30,000 nt of DNA, taken from Glandiceps talaboti (taxonomy: Eukaryota > Hemichordata > Enteropneusta > Spengelidae). The notes beneath the pieces are model-generated. The model saw nothing but the letters and a program-made list of their open reading frames with translations. It was not told the origin of the DNA and did no database searches. Made by a program: the position numbers and the translations under genes. Shown here in pieces: positions 19,552-30,000 of the stretch. Within the stretch, counting starts at the first letter, position 1. Every line of letters starts with the position of its first letter. The stretch lies in contig NC_135554.1 of NCBI RefSeq assembly GCF_964340395.1, positions 18,703,092 through 18,733,091 of the forward strand, in the 5' to 3' direction.

Positions 19552-22146
19552 TATATCAATTTTGTTCTATCGATTTTCCGGATTTCTGATATCATTTTCT
19601 CTATATTTCAAACAAAATTTTAAATATTGCCACCATAACTTTTGTTTACTCGCACTGTTTTTTTTCCCATTTCCTACTTTATCACTGTCTTATCAGAGTT
19701 TACCATCTTTGCATTGTTAGTAGATTGTTAATCCTAGAACAATCTCATGCATGTAATTGATTGATCAATGGATTGATATATTGATTGATTTATTTTTTGG
19801 CTGAATGATTAACCGATTTAATGATCATTTTTGTGGTGCAATATAACTTATTTTGAGTGTGATATTGATCAATTGGCTCATTGAGTTTTGTGTGGTGATA
19901 AAAAACTTGTTTTTCTACTTTCCCTGGCTACTTTTCTCTCTTTCAGCTGTATGCAATTCTCTCTTTATTGACTAAATAAAGACACCTTCTCTATTCTTCT
20001 CCTCTTACCTAAATTAAAACACCCCTAATCTTATAATTGGCAAGAGATCACTTACATTAACAGTTTGTTTTATCTTTTATCTTCTGGGAGATCATCACAC
20101 TCATTTATGCATTAACAAGTTATTATTATGTGTAGGAACAAAAAACTCAAGACTGTCCTTAGGGAAGGCGTTCAGTTTACGGAAGGCATTCAGTTTACGG
20201 AAGGCATTCAGTTTAAATCTTGTTAATTTTCGAAAGATTCACCTTCAGAGAGCTGTTTTTACGTGTGACCCCTACCTCTGCAAAATACTGATCGCAGAAG
20301 AACGAGGTCGTGCAAATGTATGTAGCCCACCCTGTAAATTTCGGCACTTCTCCGTACAACAAAACTGAATTAAGGTTATGATAACAATGTTTAATTTGTC
20401 TATCGAAATTGTAAGTTTAATTACCGGCAATTCGTCAATATCAAGAGTCCAGTTGGGGGGCTCTTAGGGGGTGAACCTTGCAATGAGAGCTATATCATTT
20501 TTTTTCCAGATTCCACCTCAGCCGACAAACTTATCCTGATATCTGACAAATACCACTCGCGCAACCTTAACAATTAAGCTTATGCATTTCGGTGAAAACA
20601 GATTAGTACTGGGGCCGACATTAATTTTAATGGTTTATTATGTAGTGTATGTACATGTGTAATGACTGAAAGTTCCCTAACAGAGACACAACACGCACCA
20701 CAGCAAGATCCTTTACCCTATCACATTGAAAAGTATGTGGCCAAGGGTTAACCACGGTAGCCGTTGTTTGTCACGGTTTGCGAAGGAGTACGTTTTCCTT
20801 TGTGATGAGAGAATATGCATTGCTCTGCCACATCACTTGAAGTTTATTCAAACTGAGAGTACGAGTGAACACTCTCATACTAGTAGAATATCAATAAGCC
20901 ATTGCAGACTGCAAACAAGGGGAGGAAATTGAGAATACAGCGCCCTCATTGTAGGTATCATCAACTCATAGTACTGTTAAGAGCTTTGTTCCTTGTATTC
21001 TGTAGAAGTGTAAATCAGGAATATCTTTCGCATCGTTCAGGAAAGCAGCAGTGCTCTATGATTAACCGAGTAACCTATACTATATATACCTCCAAGGTAT
21101 ACACAGACAGGAAGTAGAGTGCCACCATGGCAGATTTTGGAAAGGCCTATTAGCTTATATGGGGATGAGAAGTTTCACATATATATGCTTTATGTTCAAC
21201 AGGTCAAGATTTAGAAGCAGAAGAGTGGTCAGTCATTTGGTGTCACTTCAAATATTAGTCCAAGTAACCTTAAGCTTAGTTAACTTTTTATCACCCCTCC
21301 CACCCCCACCCCACCATAAAACACGAACAAATTTGGGCGCCCCCATTTCTTAGGAAAATGTATCATCCTGAACCCCCCCCCTCCCAGTTAAAAGTGAACC
21401 TTTCCTCACGGTAATTTATGGTTATTTTATTTTCAACTGACCGCCATCATTTAAATTTACTGTCGTTACGATACAATACCATAAACGTATACACTTACTA
21501 GTACCAGTAATTCTTGACAATTTGAAATGCTACGCTTGCCAAAGTGGTAAATTGAAAATTCATTAAAAGTTATAGACGTATTTGCAATGTACGGTGTAAA
21601 AAATAAAGTATAGCAACAAGCAGGAATCTCGGTTACTGTTACCATGGTCACAAATGAAACAAACTATAAGTCTATCTAGAGGGTCATGATCACACATGGT
21701 ATACTACTAGTGCTAGGAGGGTCACCTCGAGTTCACGAAACAATATAAGATAAGAAATAGGAAATCATAGTTTCAGATATCCAAATTTCATATTTCTATA
21801 TTGGCAGTCACATGACAGCGATCAGATTATCATTACCATATACAAACCAGCGTCTCTAGATCTGTCTCTGTCGATGTCCTGTAAGCTCAGTTCTGTATAT
21901 ACGTGACTGTATGAAACCGACGGTGACAAACGTATCCCATAAACACCATTACACGTACTACTAGCGAACTGAGGATGTCTTACAAGTTACATGTAGGCCC
22001 AGTGAACCACTGTAGACAGTGGTCTTTGAGTGAACCTGTATATAAATTGCGTAAACATTTTCGACTATTAAAATGGCGACTACCCAAATAATTAGGGATG
22101 GAAATTGCAATATTGTGGTGAATTTTAAGGCTTTCATAACTTACAA
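19552..22146. other. Intergenic region between duplication units
   Basis: No supported gene. It contains a three-copy 18 bp tandem repeat (listed separately) and C-rich runs near 21295-21390 resembling those of element E but without its ends. Open frames of 60-80 codons show no recognisable domain. Confidence 0.45.
20163..20216. repeat. Three tandem copies of an 18 bp unit
   Basis: ggaaggc(g/a)ttcagtttac repeated three times, the last copy losing its final base. Confidence 0.9.
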
Positions 22147-24187
22147 ATCTAAATTGTATGCGAGATTTGTTGTCGGTGCTGTTGTTTAAATCGACGCTGA
22201 TATATAGTCTGATACTATTTTCTCGCAAGCAAAATAAATGCGTAACCTCACTCATAGTGTTGGCGCGGACTAAACGTCATTTCAGCGGCAAGAGTCATAA
22301 CTATGAATTATACTTTTGGGTAGAGGGCGCTCTTTCGGCGTCAGCTGAGGCAAGGTACACGTATTCAAGTTTCAATTAGTCTATTATTGTCTAAAAATAT
22401 TGTCGCTATCTGAGGTGAGAATGTGTGAGTATTGATGCTACAACCCTCATTCATACCATCACGCACATTCATACATATATACACGAATCCATTTAAACAT
22501 ATACAATATAATTGACTATTAAAAACTAAATCAAATTTCTTCAGTAATTTTACAACATTTCTTTCGGATCATTTGATCGTTTGGTTATTAAATTCATTAA
22601 AGGAACTATGGACTGATCAAAGAAAATAGACATAGGCGAAGGTTGTTACAAATTGATATTTCTTTTAAAACTTTGAATCTTGTGTACAACTGTCGACATC
22701 AGACCGTGGACGAACGGAACCTGTTACAAACAGAGAAAGGAAACAACTGCATTGGATTAATAACACGTGGCTCAGCATGTTGGAACAACAGAGACTTGCA
22801 TTACATTTCATCATTTAATAAGAACAGATGTATGGCCTCCTTTATGTACATGAAATGGAAGGGGGACTGGAAATTTCTTTGTGAACGTGAAGTATTATGT
22901 AAAGTGGCCATAAAACTGTCTAGAGACTCGTAGTGAAACCCTTGGGTCACTAGTATTTTCCGTTTGAATGAAGGAAAATATTGGAGAATAACATAATTAT
23001 ACCAGACCCAGTAATATTAAAGAAAAATCCGGGAAAGAAATGAAAACGTTTTGACTCATATTTCGAATACAACAGAACCAGCGATGTAGGCACACTTTGT
23101 CCATGTGTGGTAGACGTGTGTCACGTTTGACGTGATGTAGAATGACCAGAGTATATATTCCATATTTTTTGTTCAACTTGGCTCGTGCATTGTATAATCT
23201 ACAATGTCTTAAACATAGCTTTAGCTGAAGATGGATTAGTGATGCAAGCAAATGGTTTTTCACCTTCCACCTCAAAGTCTGCGTAGCACACTTCACCAAT
23301 TACTTCATAGCCTAATTTCAAGTATAGTTTCTCACTTCCAGGACTTGTAGAAGTAAGAAATACAAATTCACAACCCTTTTGCTTGGCAAAGTCGTTTTGT
23401 GTAATAGCTAACTTTTTACCAATGCCACGTCCATAATAAGCTGGGAGAACTCCTATTTTGAAGTTTTTCAAAATTTTACAGTTTTTGTCCAAGTTGCTGT
23501 CGCAAAGTTTTGGATGTCTGTAGTAAAATTTGTTAAGTTCTCGAAGAAAAGGCTGTATCCTTCTTGCGAAAGGACAGGAATCTGGGTTCGCAACTGCAAT
23601 GTCCCGACTTTTGGCATCTTTCAAGTGGTCTTCACCAGTGACAACCACCCCGATAGCAGCTCCAACTACATTACCGGATTTACTATCAATAGCAACGCAA
23701 GAAACTTCATCTGCAAGAGCAAGTTGACAGAGCATTTGATTCTTTTCAAGCTGGGTTTCATAGGGCATTTTCAACGCAAGATTCAGACGTTCACCCTCTA
23801 GAAAAGCTTTAGACAAGACACAAGCTGCTTCCTCGACATGTTCTAGTCTCAGAACGCTGTACTCGATTGTGTCAGTGACCTTTGATGAACTCATTTTGGA
23901 ACGAGGCTGTAAAATAAAAGCGCATTGAAACATGAAATTATGGCTAATTCCAAAGGTACGTACATAAATTACGTACTCAGTCACAAATAGTGGGTAACGT
24001 TTTTGTATCTAAATATTGCTGTATTTACAATGATAATATACAGTGATTTACAGTGGTTGCAGCGCAGGATTAAGCTTGAGTAAACTGTCGACTGTTGTTC
24101 GTGCCTTTTGTTCTACGTTTTATTTAAAACTAAAGTCGTCGCCTCGCTGATTGAACAGCGAGTGCCTGAGGCACGACTGCCTCTCGC
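22147..24187. repeat. Segmental duplication unit B
   Basis: Direct-orientation partner of unit A, without element E. It carries GNAT gene B. Near its right end it has 24 extra bases (taaaactaaag...gcctcgct, 24125-24148) that unit A lacks. Confidence 0.9.
23199..23894 (-). CDS. Insect-type arylalkylamine N-acetyltransferase-like protein (GNAT), copy B
   Basis: Intact 231-residue paralogue of copy A with the same acceptor just upstream of the ATG, the same GRGIGK acetyl-CoA loop and an identical C-terminal third. Ten residues differ from copy A: E5K, R17L, L36R, T51K, F99I, P100A, I126R, S144N, R166Q and L169F. By hand count there are 16 nucleotide differences in 696. Several changes alter charge (L36R, I126R, R166Q, E5K), so substrate preference could differ, though this is inference. 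Unlike copy A, I see no matching promoter/5' exon block upstream, so its expression is less certain. Confidence 0.87.
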   Translation of the reverse strand: MSSSKVTDTIEYSVLRLEHVEEAACVLSKAFLEGERLNLALKMPYETQLEKNQMLCQLALADEVSCVAIDSKSGNVVGAAIGVVVTGEDHLKDAKSRDIAVANPDSCPFARRIQPFLRELNKFYYRHPKLCDSNLDKNCKILKNFKIGVLPAYYGRGIGKKLAITQNDFAKQKGCEFVFLTSTSPGSEKLYLKLGYEVIGEVCYADFEVEGEKPFACITNPSSAKAMFKTL

Positions 24188-24255
24188 AGTTCCCATCAGT
24201 ACGCATTAGTGCATTAGTATTCAGTGATACGGAGCGAGGCGACGACTTTGTTTTA
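24125..24255. repeat. Inverted repeat straddling the right end of unit B
   Basis: Arms 24125-24148 (taaaactaaagtcgtcgcct then cgct) and 24233-24255 pair with one extra base. GTCGAC-containing segments at 24082-24092 and 24271-24282 lie further out in mirror position. The right arm lies outside the duplicated unit. It may be a small foldback element or the scar of an insertion. Confidence 0.65.
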
Positions 24256-24448
24256 GATGAAACTAGCAAAACTGTCGACAGTCTAAAGAGTACAGACCTG
24301 ATATATAATTATATTTCTACAACAGCCAATCACTGACATGCAAGTACACAATAACGCCAGTGATTCAAAATAAGCGCAATTGTGTTTGATGTTGCAGACG
24401 TCATGACTAGTCTATGTCATGTAACAATCTAGGGGAGGGATACATCTC

Positions 24449-24452
<4 letters not shown>

Positions 24453-24493
<41 letters not shown>
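24453..24493. repeat. (CA)n microsatellite
   Basis: Pure acac run of about 40 bp. Confidence 0.96.
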
Positions 24494-24497
<4 letters not shown>

Positions 24498-24885
24498 GCC
24501 CGCGCACACACGCACTCGATGTGTGTCACAATGACGAAAAGGCAACTATATCTTTGACATACTCCCTAAAAAATAGCAGTGTACCCTTTAAACAGAGAAA
24601 ATTTAAATTAAATGATCCAGTCATTTTAACTGGTGGTAGGTCCGATATTTGAACAACAGGTATGTTCAAAGTACCCCCCTCCTCAGCTCCAATGGTCAAA
24701 TTAAAGCCAAAGTGACACCAGATCTAGAGATGACAACATTTTCAAAAATAACATATTTTACTGGCATTTCACTTCTATATGCAAAGTACACATCACATTT
24801 TATTCACCCTTTTTTGTTTTGAGTCTGATGATCACGATTTAGTGAATGTAGTTTTATTTGTTTGTTTTTTTGTTTCTGAGTGTCC

Positions 24886-24969
24886 GTGTGTGTGTGTATG
24901 TGTGTGTATGTATGTGTGTGTGTGTGTATGTGTGTTTGTCCGTGTGTGTGTCTGTGTTTGTGCATTGTG

Positions 24970-25024
<55 letters not shown>

Positions 25025-25027
25025 GCG
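24886..25027. repeat. (GT)n microsatellite with interruptions
   Basis: Long gtgt tract with tatg, tttg and ccg interruptions. The poly-VCVC and THTH open frames are artefacts. Confidence 0.96.
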
Positions 25028-25355
25028 TGCGTACGCGTGTCACACAGCTAGTAACTACCATGTAAATGTTTGCACCATAAACCCTGGTGAAGCCTGAAGG
25101 GTCTATGTTTGCAATCACAAAATAACAAACCTGGAACGACAAAGTGCTAAAAATAAACAAAACAATACCGCTAAATATCTGGCTAACCTAAGTTTAGGTG
25201 CAACACTGAAGCGTTGACTGTTCGTTGAGCTCTGCCCCCCCCCCCCCTCTCTTCTGCCCTCTCTTCAAGAGTGAAAGGTTTCAACCTTGCCAACCACATA
25301 GCAACGTAGCAAATATTTACCACAAACATGTTAAGATGAACTTTTACTGAATATC

Positions 25356-25358
<3 letters not shown>

Positions 25359-25409
<51 letters not shown>
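25359..25409. repeat. (TA)n microsatellite, left of hairpin
   Basis: Pure at run of about 51 bp. Confidence 0.97.
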
Positions 25410-25410
<1 letters not shown>

Positions 25411-25465
25411 CTCGGTGAGTATCAATCTGCTAAGACAGTGCTCTATACCGCAGTGGCAGAGCGCA

Positions 25466-25598
25466 ATAGTTTTGGTAGTACTGGAACTGTTTCTTGGTTG
25501 TAACTCGGAGTTTCACGCATTGCGCGATCATCAGACAGATGATCGCGCAATGCGTGAAACTCCGAGTTACAACCAAGAAACAGTTCCAGTACTACCAA

Positions 25599-25604
<6 letters not shown>
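25466..25604. mobile_element. Perfect hairpin with 67 bp arms beside a (TA)n tract
   Basis: The left arm 25466-25532 and right arm 25538-25604 are exact reverse complements separated by five bases (agaca). Each arm contains gttacaaccaagaaacag and gcgcaatgcgtgaaactcc on one strand. The right arm runs straight into (TA)n (25602-25676), and 57 unique bases lie between the left arm and the first (TA)n tract. This could be two inverted ends of a Penelope-like retroelement, a young foldback element or an assembly fold-back. The first is a weak family memory, not shown here. Confidence 0.6.

Positions 25605-25676
<72 letters not shown>
25602..25676. repeat. (TA)n microsatellite, right of hairpin
   Basis: Pure ta run of about 75 bp directly joined to the hairpin arm. 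Confidence 0.97.
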
Positions 25677-25679
<3 letters not shown>

Positions 25680-26125
25680 TTGAATACTAGTGTATGTATA
25701 TTGTGTATATATACTAGTGTATATATACTAGCAAATCTATACATGAATCTGCATTGCATGGTACGAACACGGGAAATTTCGTAACTACATGTAGTCGTAT
25801 GGCTAAACCACGACGGAATCACCATGTTACTGTTTCGTTTCTGAAGCTTCGAATGAGCGATGAAAGGGGTAACCTACGTGATTTTACACATTGCCACATA
25901 CATTTAGGCAAAACAAATTAGTGTCTGCTTACGTCTGTACGTACGATTAAATCCAAAAGGGGAAATGTTGCCTTGTTACAGAAGTCATGCTGAATTTGGT
26001 TGTTACAATAAACCCAAAACGTTTCTGTGCTACTCAGTTTGATATGTGTCATTGCTCGCTAGATAAATACTCTTTCCACACGGCTAGCCTGCTACCGACA
26101 AAAATTACATGTAAAGCGTTTTCTT

Positions 26126-26159
<34 letters not shown>

Positions 26160-27849
26160 GTCACTGGTGTCTTTCGCGTTTGATTGTCTGACGCACTGCT
26201 CATGTTGGCATCTGAAAATGCTAAGTCTTTCGATTAAAAATAACTTTCAATATTTATTAGCACATCACTGTTTATCAGACACATCGACTGATATCTTAGA
26301 CAGGCGGATAAACAAAACTAGACTCGACTGTTACGGGTTTGTTTTGAAAATTGAAATACATAGCTCGGGTGATACTCGTATCGTACCCATCCGGCATAAC
26401 TCGGAGGAGTACATGCACGTGAATATTGACTGTTTTCGGGAAATAGGACAAGTCTAGTCAATCATGAAACAGCCTAAACCGACATTTTTAAGAACACGGG
26501 AGGAAAATATAGGAAAATCAAAGACATTTCAAACCAACTCGAAATCGGAGATGCGAGATAATATGGAAGTATTCAGGAAGTACAAATTAAAGCAAGCTCA
26601 GATCGCCATGGGTGATGTTGTCATGATGTTACGTGTATACGCTACTTGTGAATTTTGTCTTGAACAGAGATTTCCTGATTCAGTCAAAACACGGCCCAAT
26701 ATATAAACCACGATGAAAAAATTGTCATCTGTCTGACGATTTTGGTGTGTTCAAATGTATGTAATGATCGATCGATCGACCGACCGACCGAAAGCCTGGC
26801 GTGTGTACGTAAAGATTTTGACGGCGAGTAAGCCTTATACGAGGTATTTAATGTTACCTAAAATGGGTATCTGCGATTTGGACATATGGCAAATGTCATT
26901 GACACGAAGTCTTCGTCGGCGAGCTTTGATTTTGATAGTTTGGTACAATTACAAATACGTAGCTAGCTGTACAGGTCACAGTGACGTTGTGCAACCGAGC
27001 ACAGACAGGTAGTATGAGTGGTCGTACGACCGTGTCGCAGATATCATTTTTGAGTTTGTACGAGTCGCACATCCAAGTCGCAGATACCCTTGATAGCCAC
27101 GATTAAATAAATGCTTATACACTGGCGGTCTGTGCCGCGCCGGAAGGTTCTGAAACGAAACAGTTACTAATTCACACTTATCATTTTAGTATTGTTACTT
27201 TAATTTCCGCAGGATTTTGGAGCATTCTACATGTAGGTTTCTGGAATTTCCAGTCTTTTGAATTCAATGTATTTTCATCAATTGGCAGCAGTCCCTCTCC
27301 TCGAATATTGTAGTACGTGATGATTGAAATGTGTCAGCTTGCATTTGACCGTGAACGTATCAGCAGTTTTCAAAGTACAAGAAATCAGATATGAGGACGT
27401 GAGCAGTAAATCTTGAGACGGTACGAAACTCGGTCATCAGTGAATTTCAGTGAAACGTATAGGCAAATGTCGGGATTCTTTGAGAGGTTTTACTCGTTTG
27501 TTCATATGCGTTATATAGATATTTTTGACGTTATTAACGTTGCGACGTCACTACTGGAAGAGAAAGGAAGTTACGACTGGGATGCCCACATCTTTTTCTT
27601 TCCTTCGTGGTACCGTTATGGAGATATCTCCCCTTTTTTTCCATGGTTACAGTGCTAGTGATCCATGTGTGATCTGAGCATACGCGAATTTGACACTGCG
27701 TATATTTTGCAAATCCCCTAGGCCCCTGCAAATAGTTTATAGTGATAAACAGTGCTTCTTTAGGCGTTTCCCTACCCGCGCATTTGTTTACTTCTCTTTT
27801 TTTCATGATTTTTCGATAATTGCAAAACTCAAACCTAGTTCAATTTTTG

Positions 27850-27901
<52 letters not shown>

Positions 27902-29490
27902 TGTGGAGTCAACGGCATGTCGGGTTTGGAATCTATGTATGTCATGCATGTCATTGTATGTACACGTGGCTCTAACTGTAAAATAGCTCTATATTCAGAG
28001 CTCTGTCTATACCGCTCCACAAGAACGGAGGCCGTTCCAAGGAGGATCGCGTACATTTCCAGAACTACGTGGGATAGCGAATGTCGATCCACCGAGTCTA
28101 AGAAAAGCGTGCATCAAAATCAAAATCTTATTGCCAGTAACATGACAGTCGTATTAATCGCAGCTGAGCGATTGCAGGAACTGACAATAGATCTAGAGAA
28201 TAATACGTTTGTGTGAGAACGGAAACACAGAGGAAGTACGCTTACCGTATACCCAATGTGGCAGACGACCTACAAAAATTCTTTTCAGCCTCAGAGGACG
28301 TTGTAATAAGAATCTGCCCGGGTCAATCCCATTTGCCAGCTAGATACCGTTATGACTGATATACTGTTGAGGGCGACATTTTAAAGTATACTAGTAGAGT
28401 CGCAAAATCAATGTCGTGTAAGGGACAAACCAAAATATACAGCGGGAGGGGTAGATGTTCAACATATTATGTGTAGCTCTTTTGCCACATGTCCCATTTA
28501 TCTCCCATATCCCATGAATACACAATTTTCGCGCGATTTTATTTTTTTTTCTCGAATACCTAATGAAAGTTTAGGGTCGGCGGTGAAAAACTAGGTGGGG
28601 TCGGACAACCAGAACCAAATATTTTTTTTAGACATTACCCTGAATTCACTATACGCATATGTAGTTGATAAAAATGCTCTCGAAATATTTCATAAGTGTG
28701 AATTAACAAGTAATTGCATTTTTGTCAAAATAGTCTTGCAGAGTGCTTTTTGCTTCAAGAGTAGGTAATCATTCCCAGACCAAAGACCGCTACCTCAAAA
28801 ATATCGACCTCATATACAATATAGCGCCCCCAGCGACTGTAATTCCTTAAGATCCTCTGAAATAAGTGATGTGGACTACCCTGTCCGATATTTGCAGGTG
28901 TAACCCTCAAACTGTCAATAGCAATCACATCGTGCTATTGCCATGGGATGCATGTGGTTTTAGTGAATACATTAGCACACTCTGTAACTTGGACCTACCT
29001 AATTCTAGGCGAAAAGTGGTGTCTTACATACTTGAAGCACATCTGAGTCAGTAGCAGGGATTTGTGCAAGGGGACAGGGAGACTAGTGATTGGCGTGTTT
29101 AATTTATCTAAAAGAGTGAAATTATTTCATGGCCTGTTATACTTTACCCGAATTCGACTATGACCAGTTGCAACCTGAAGTGTCATTTAATGATGAACTT
29201 GAATAAGCACATTTCAATTAACAAAAATGTAGCTTCAAACGACATATAGTCAAAAGTGTATGTTCCTTTAGTTTAAGTTCACCATCCCCTAATAGCTAGG
29301 AAAGGACAATGGACACTTTACAGATTTCAAAATATTGTAAATTTTAACGAGGTTTCACAAGGAAATGAGTCAGATTTGTCTTCCACTGAATATGCAATAT
29401 GAGAAGAAGCAAGGTCATTTAAAGGGGCTAACATAAATTTGAGTTTCGTATGCATTTCCCGTTTGGATAGCATAGAAAATCACATTCGTC
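25677..29490. other. Intergenic region upstream of the right-edge gene
   Basis: Holds (TTAG)n at about 26128-26158, a gatcgatcgatcgacc-type tract near 26766-26789, and (CT)n at about 27856-27897. Between about 25.8 and 28.3 kb CpG is more frequent than elsewhere in the window. Open frames of 80-100 codons at 26158-26706 and 27917-28216 have no recognised domain. Some of this could be exon or promoter of the gene starting at 29491, but I cannot support it. Confidence 0.45.
28540..28632 (+). mobile_element. MITE family G, copy 3 (one end only)
   Basis: agtttagggtcggcggtga, actaggtggggtcgg and accagaaccaaat followed by tttttttagac match the 3' terminal part of copies 1 and 2 in the orientation of copy 1. 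The rest of the element is absent. Confidence 0.7.
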
Positions 29491-29593
29491 ATGGCTTTAC
29501 TGATGGAATCAAAGGGAGGGTTATTCCCTCTTTGCGAATGGGTCATTTGCGTCGTACTGATAGCTACCTGTTTCGGAATGACAAATGGACAAG
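29491..29593 (+). CDS. First coding exon of a secreted or membrane protein (partial gene)
   Basis: The ATG at 29491 has a strong context (gtcATGg) and an in-frame TAG six codons upstream (29473-29475). It opens 34 codons reading MALLMESKGG, LFPLCEWVIC, VVLIATCFGM, TNGQ, then a donor AAG|GTAAGT at 29593/29594. Residues 11-30 are a hydrophobic core typical of a signal peptide, with likely cleavage near residues 30-33. The intron is in phase 1, the usual position after a signal-peptide exon in extracellular modular proteins. The remaining exons lie beyond the window, so the product cannot be named. Confidence 0.6.
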
Positions 29594-30000
29594 GTAAGTA
29601 ATATCTACATTGCATAATTGTTGAAGCAGCTGTCTCTCAAATTTGGGGCTGTTTTAATTTAAATAATGTCTCGCGTCCATGGATCGTAGTAACGTTAGAG
29701 GCTCGGGCAGACGTTAATACTGCTGTGCTGTATATACAATGTATATAATTTTGTCCATAGATTCGTTAAGTGTCAAAGAACTGATCGAAATCGAATAAAA
29801 AAGTGTAGAACAAGGAATTGTTCATCATGGCAACTATTATGATGTCTACAACGAAAGTTGAAATAAAATGTAACGCAACGTGCCCATTTGTTTTGTGTTG
29901 TTTGTTTTAACCTGGCTGTAAACCAAAGTAATCAGATCACGCTGAAATGTTCCGTTTTTAACGTTAAATTTCAAGATGACGCTAAAAGTAGTGTGCTTTC
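29594..30000 (+). other. Start of intron 1 of the right-edge gene
   Basis: AT-rich sequence after the donor at 29594. I see no second exon before the window ends. Confidence 0.45.

Noticed and set aside
19484-19720. A 78-codon plus-strand frame beginning in the promoter-like block
   Set aside because: It runs antisense through the candidate 5' exon into AT-rich sequence and has no recognisable domain.
26158-27012. Three consecutive plus-strand open frames of 80-99 codons
   Set aside because: No recognisable domain, no consistent frame or convincing splice junctions between them, and ordinary lengths for chance frames.
27917-28216. A 99-codon plus-strand open frame
   Set aside because: No family resemblance or transcript-like context could be seen. 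It remains possible but unsupported.

Overview
The window reads as nuclear DNA of a marine invertebrate animal: AT-rich, intron-containing, crowded with microsatellites and short non-autonomous transposons, with genes far apart. The gene families seen (a CD225/dispanin protein and insect-type arylalkylamine N-acetyltransferases) fit many invertebrate lineages such as lancelets, hemichordates or molluscs. I cannot name the species from the sequence.

Layout. 1-1440 is a minisatellite of about 46 bp units, cut by the window edge. Around 1.93-2.09 kb is a decayed fragment matching the 3' UTR of the acetyltransferase genes 16-21 kb away, on the opposite strand. 3420-10736 (minus) holds a four-exon gene that I assembled from splice sites. 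It encodes a 140-residue CD225/dispanin membrane protein, and all three introns are in phase 0. Its 5.7 kb first intron carries 148 bp tandem repeats, a tRNA-derived SINE, an inverted-repeat element, a foldback element and long (GA)n/(CAGA)n arrays. 10.8-14.7 kb is intergenic, with two copies of a GGCC-ended MITE and (TTCTA)n, (CATA)n, (CA)n and (GTGA)n arrays.

15.0-24.2 kb is a mosaic of local duplications built around two minus-strand acetyltransferase genes (17814-18509 and 23199-23894). Their coding regions are about 97.7% identical, but a tract of about 430 bp covering the 3' end and 3' UTR is identical. An 816 bp Harbinger-like element fills copy A at a TAA site that is still empty in copy B. 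A candidate promoter and 5' UTR exon with an NRF1-like palindrome lies upstream of copy A, and a second copy lies near 15.5 kb with no gene behind it. A partial LTR with an adjacent primer-binding-like site lies between gene A and its putative promoter.

24.3-29.4 kb is intergenic. It holds (CA)n, (GT)n and (TA)n arrays, a perfect 67 bp-arm hairpin next to a (TA)n tract, and a third MITE end. At 29491 (plus) the first coding exon of a gene begins. It encodes a signal-peptide-like N-terminus, ends at a good phase 1 donor, and the gene runs off the right edge.

The genes show no sign of working in one pathway. I found no convincing undescribed system. The most informative signals are the acetyltransferase duplication with its conversion-like tract, the filled/empty transposon site, the orphan promoter-like block and the two hairpin elements with a similar core.
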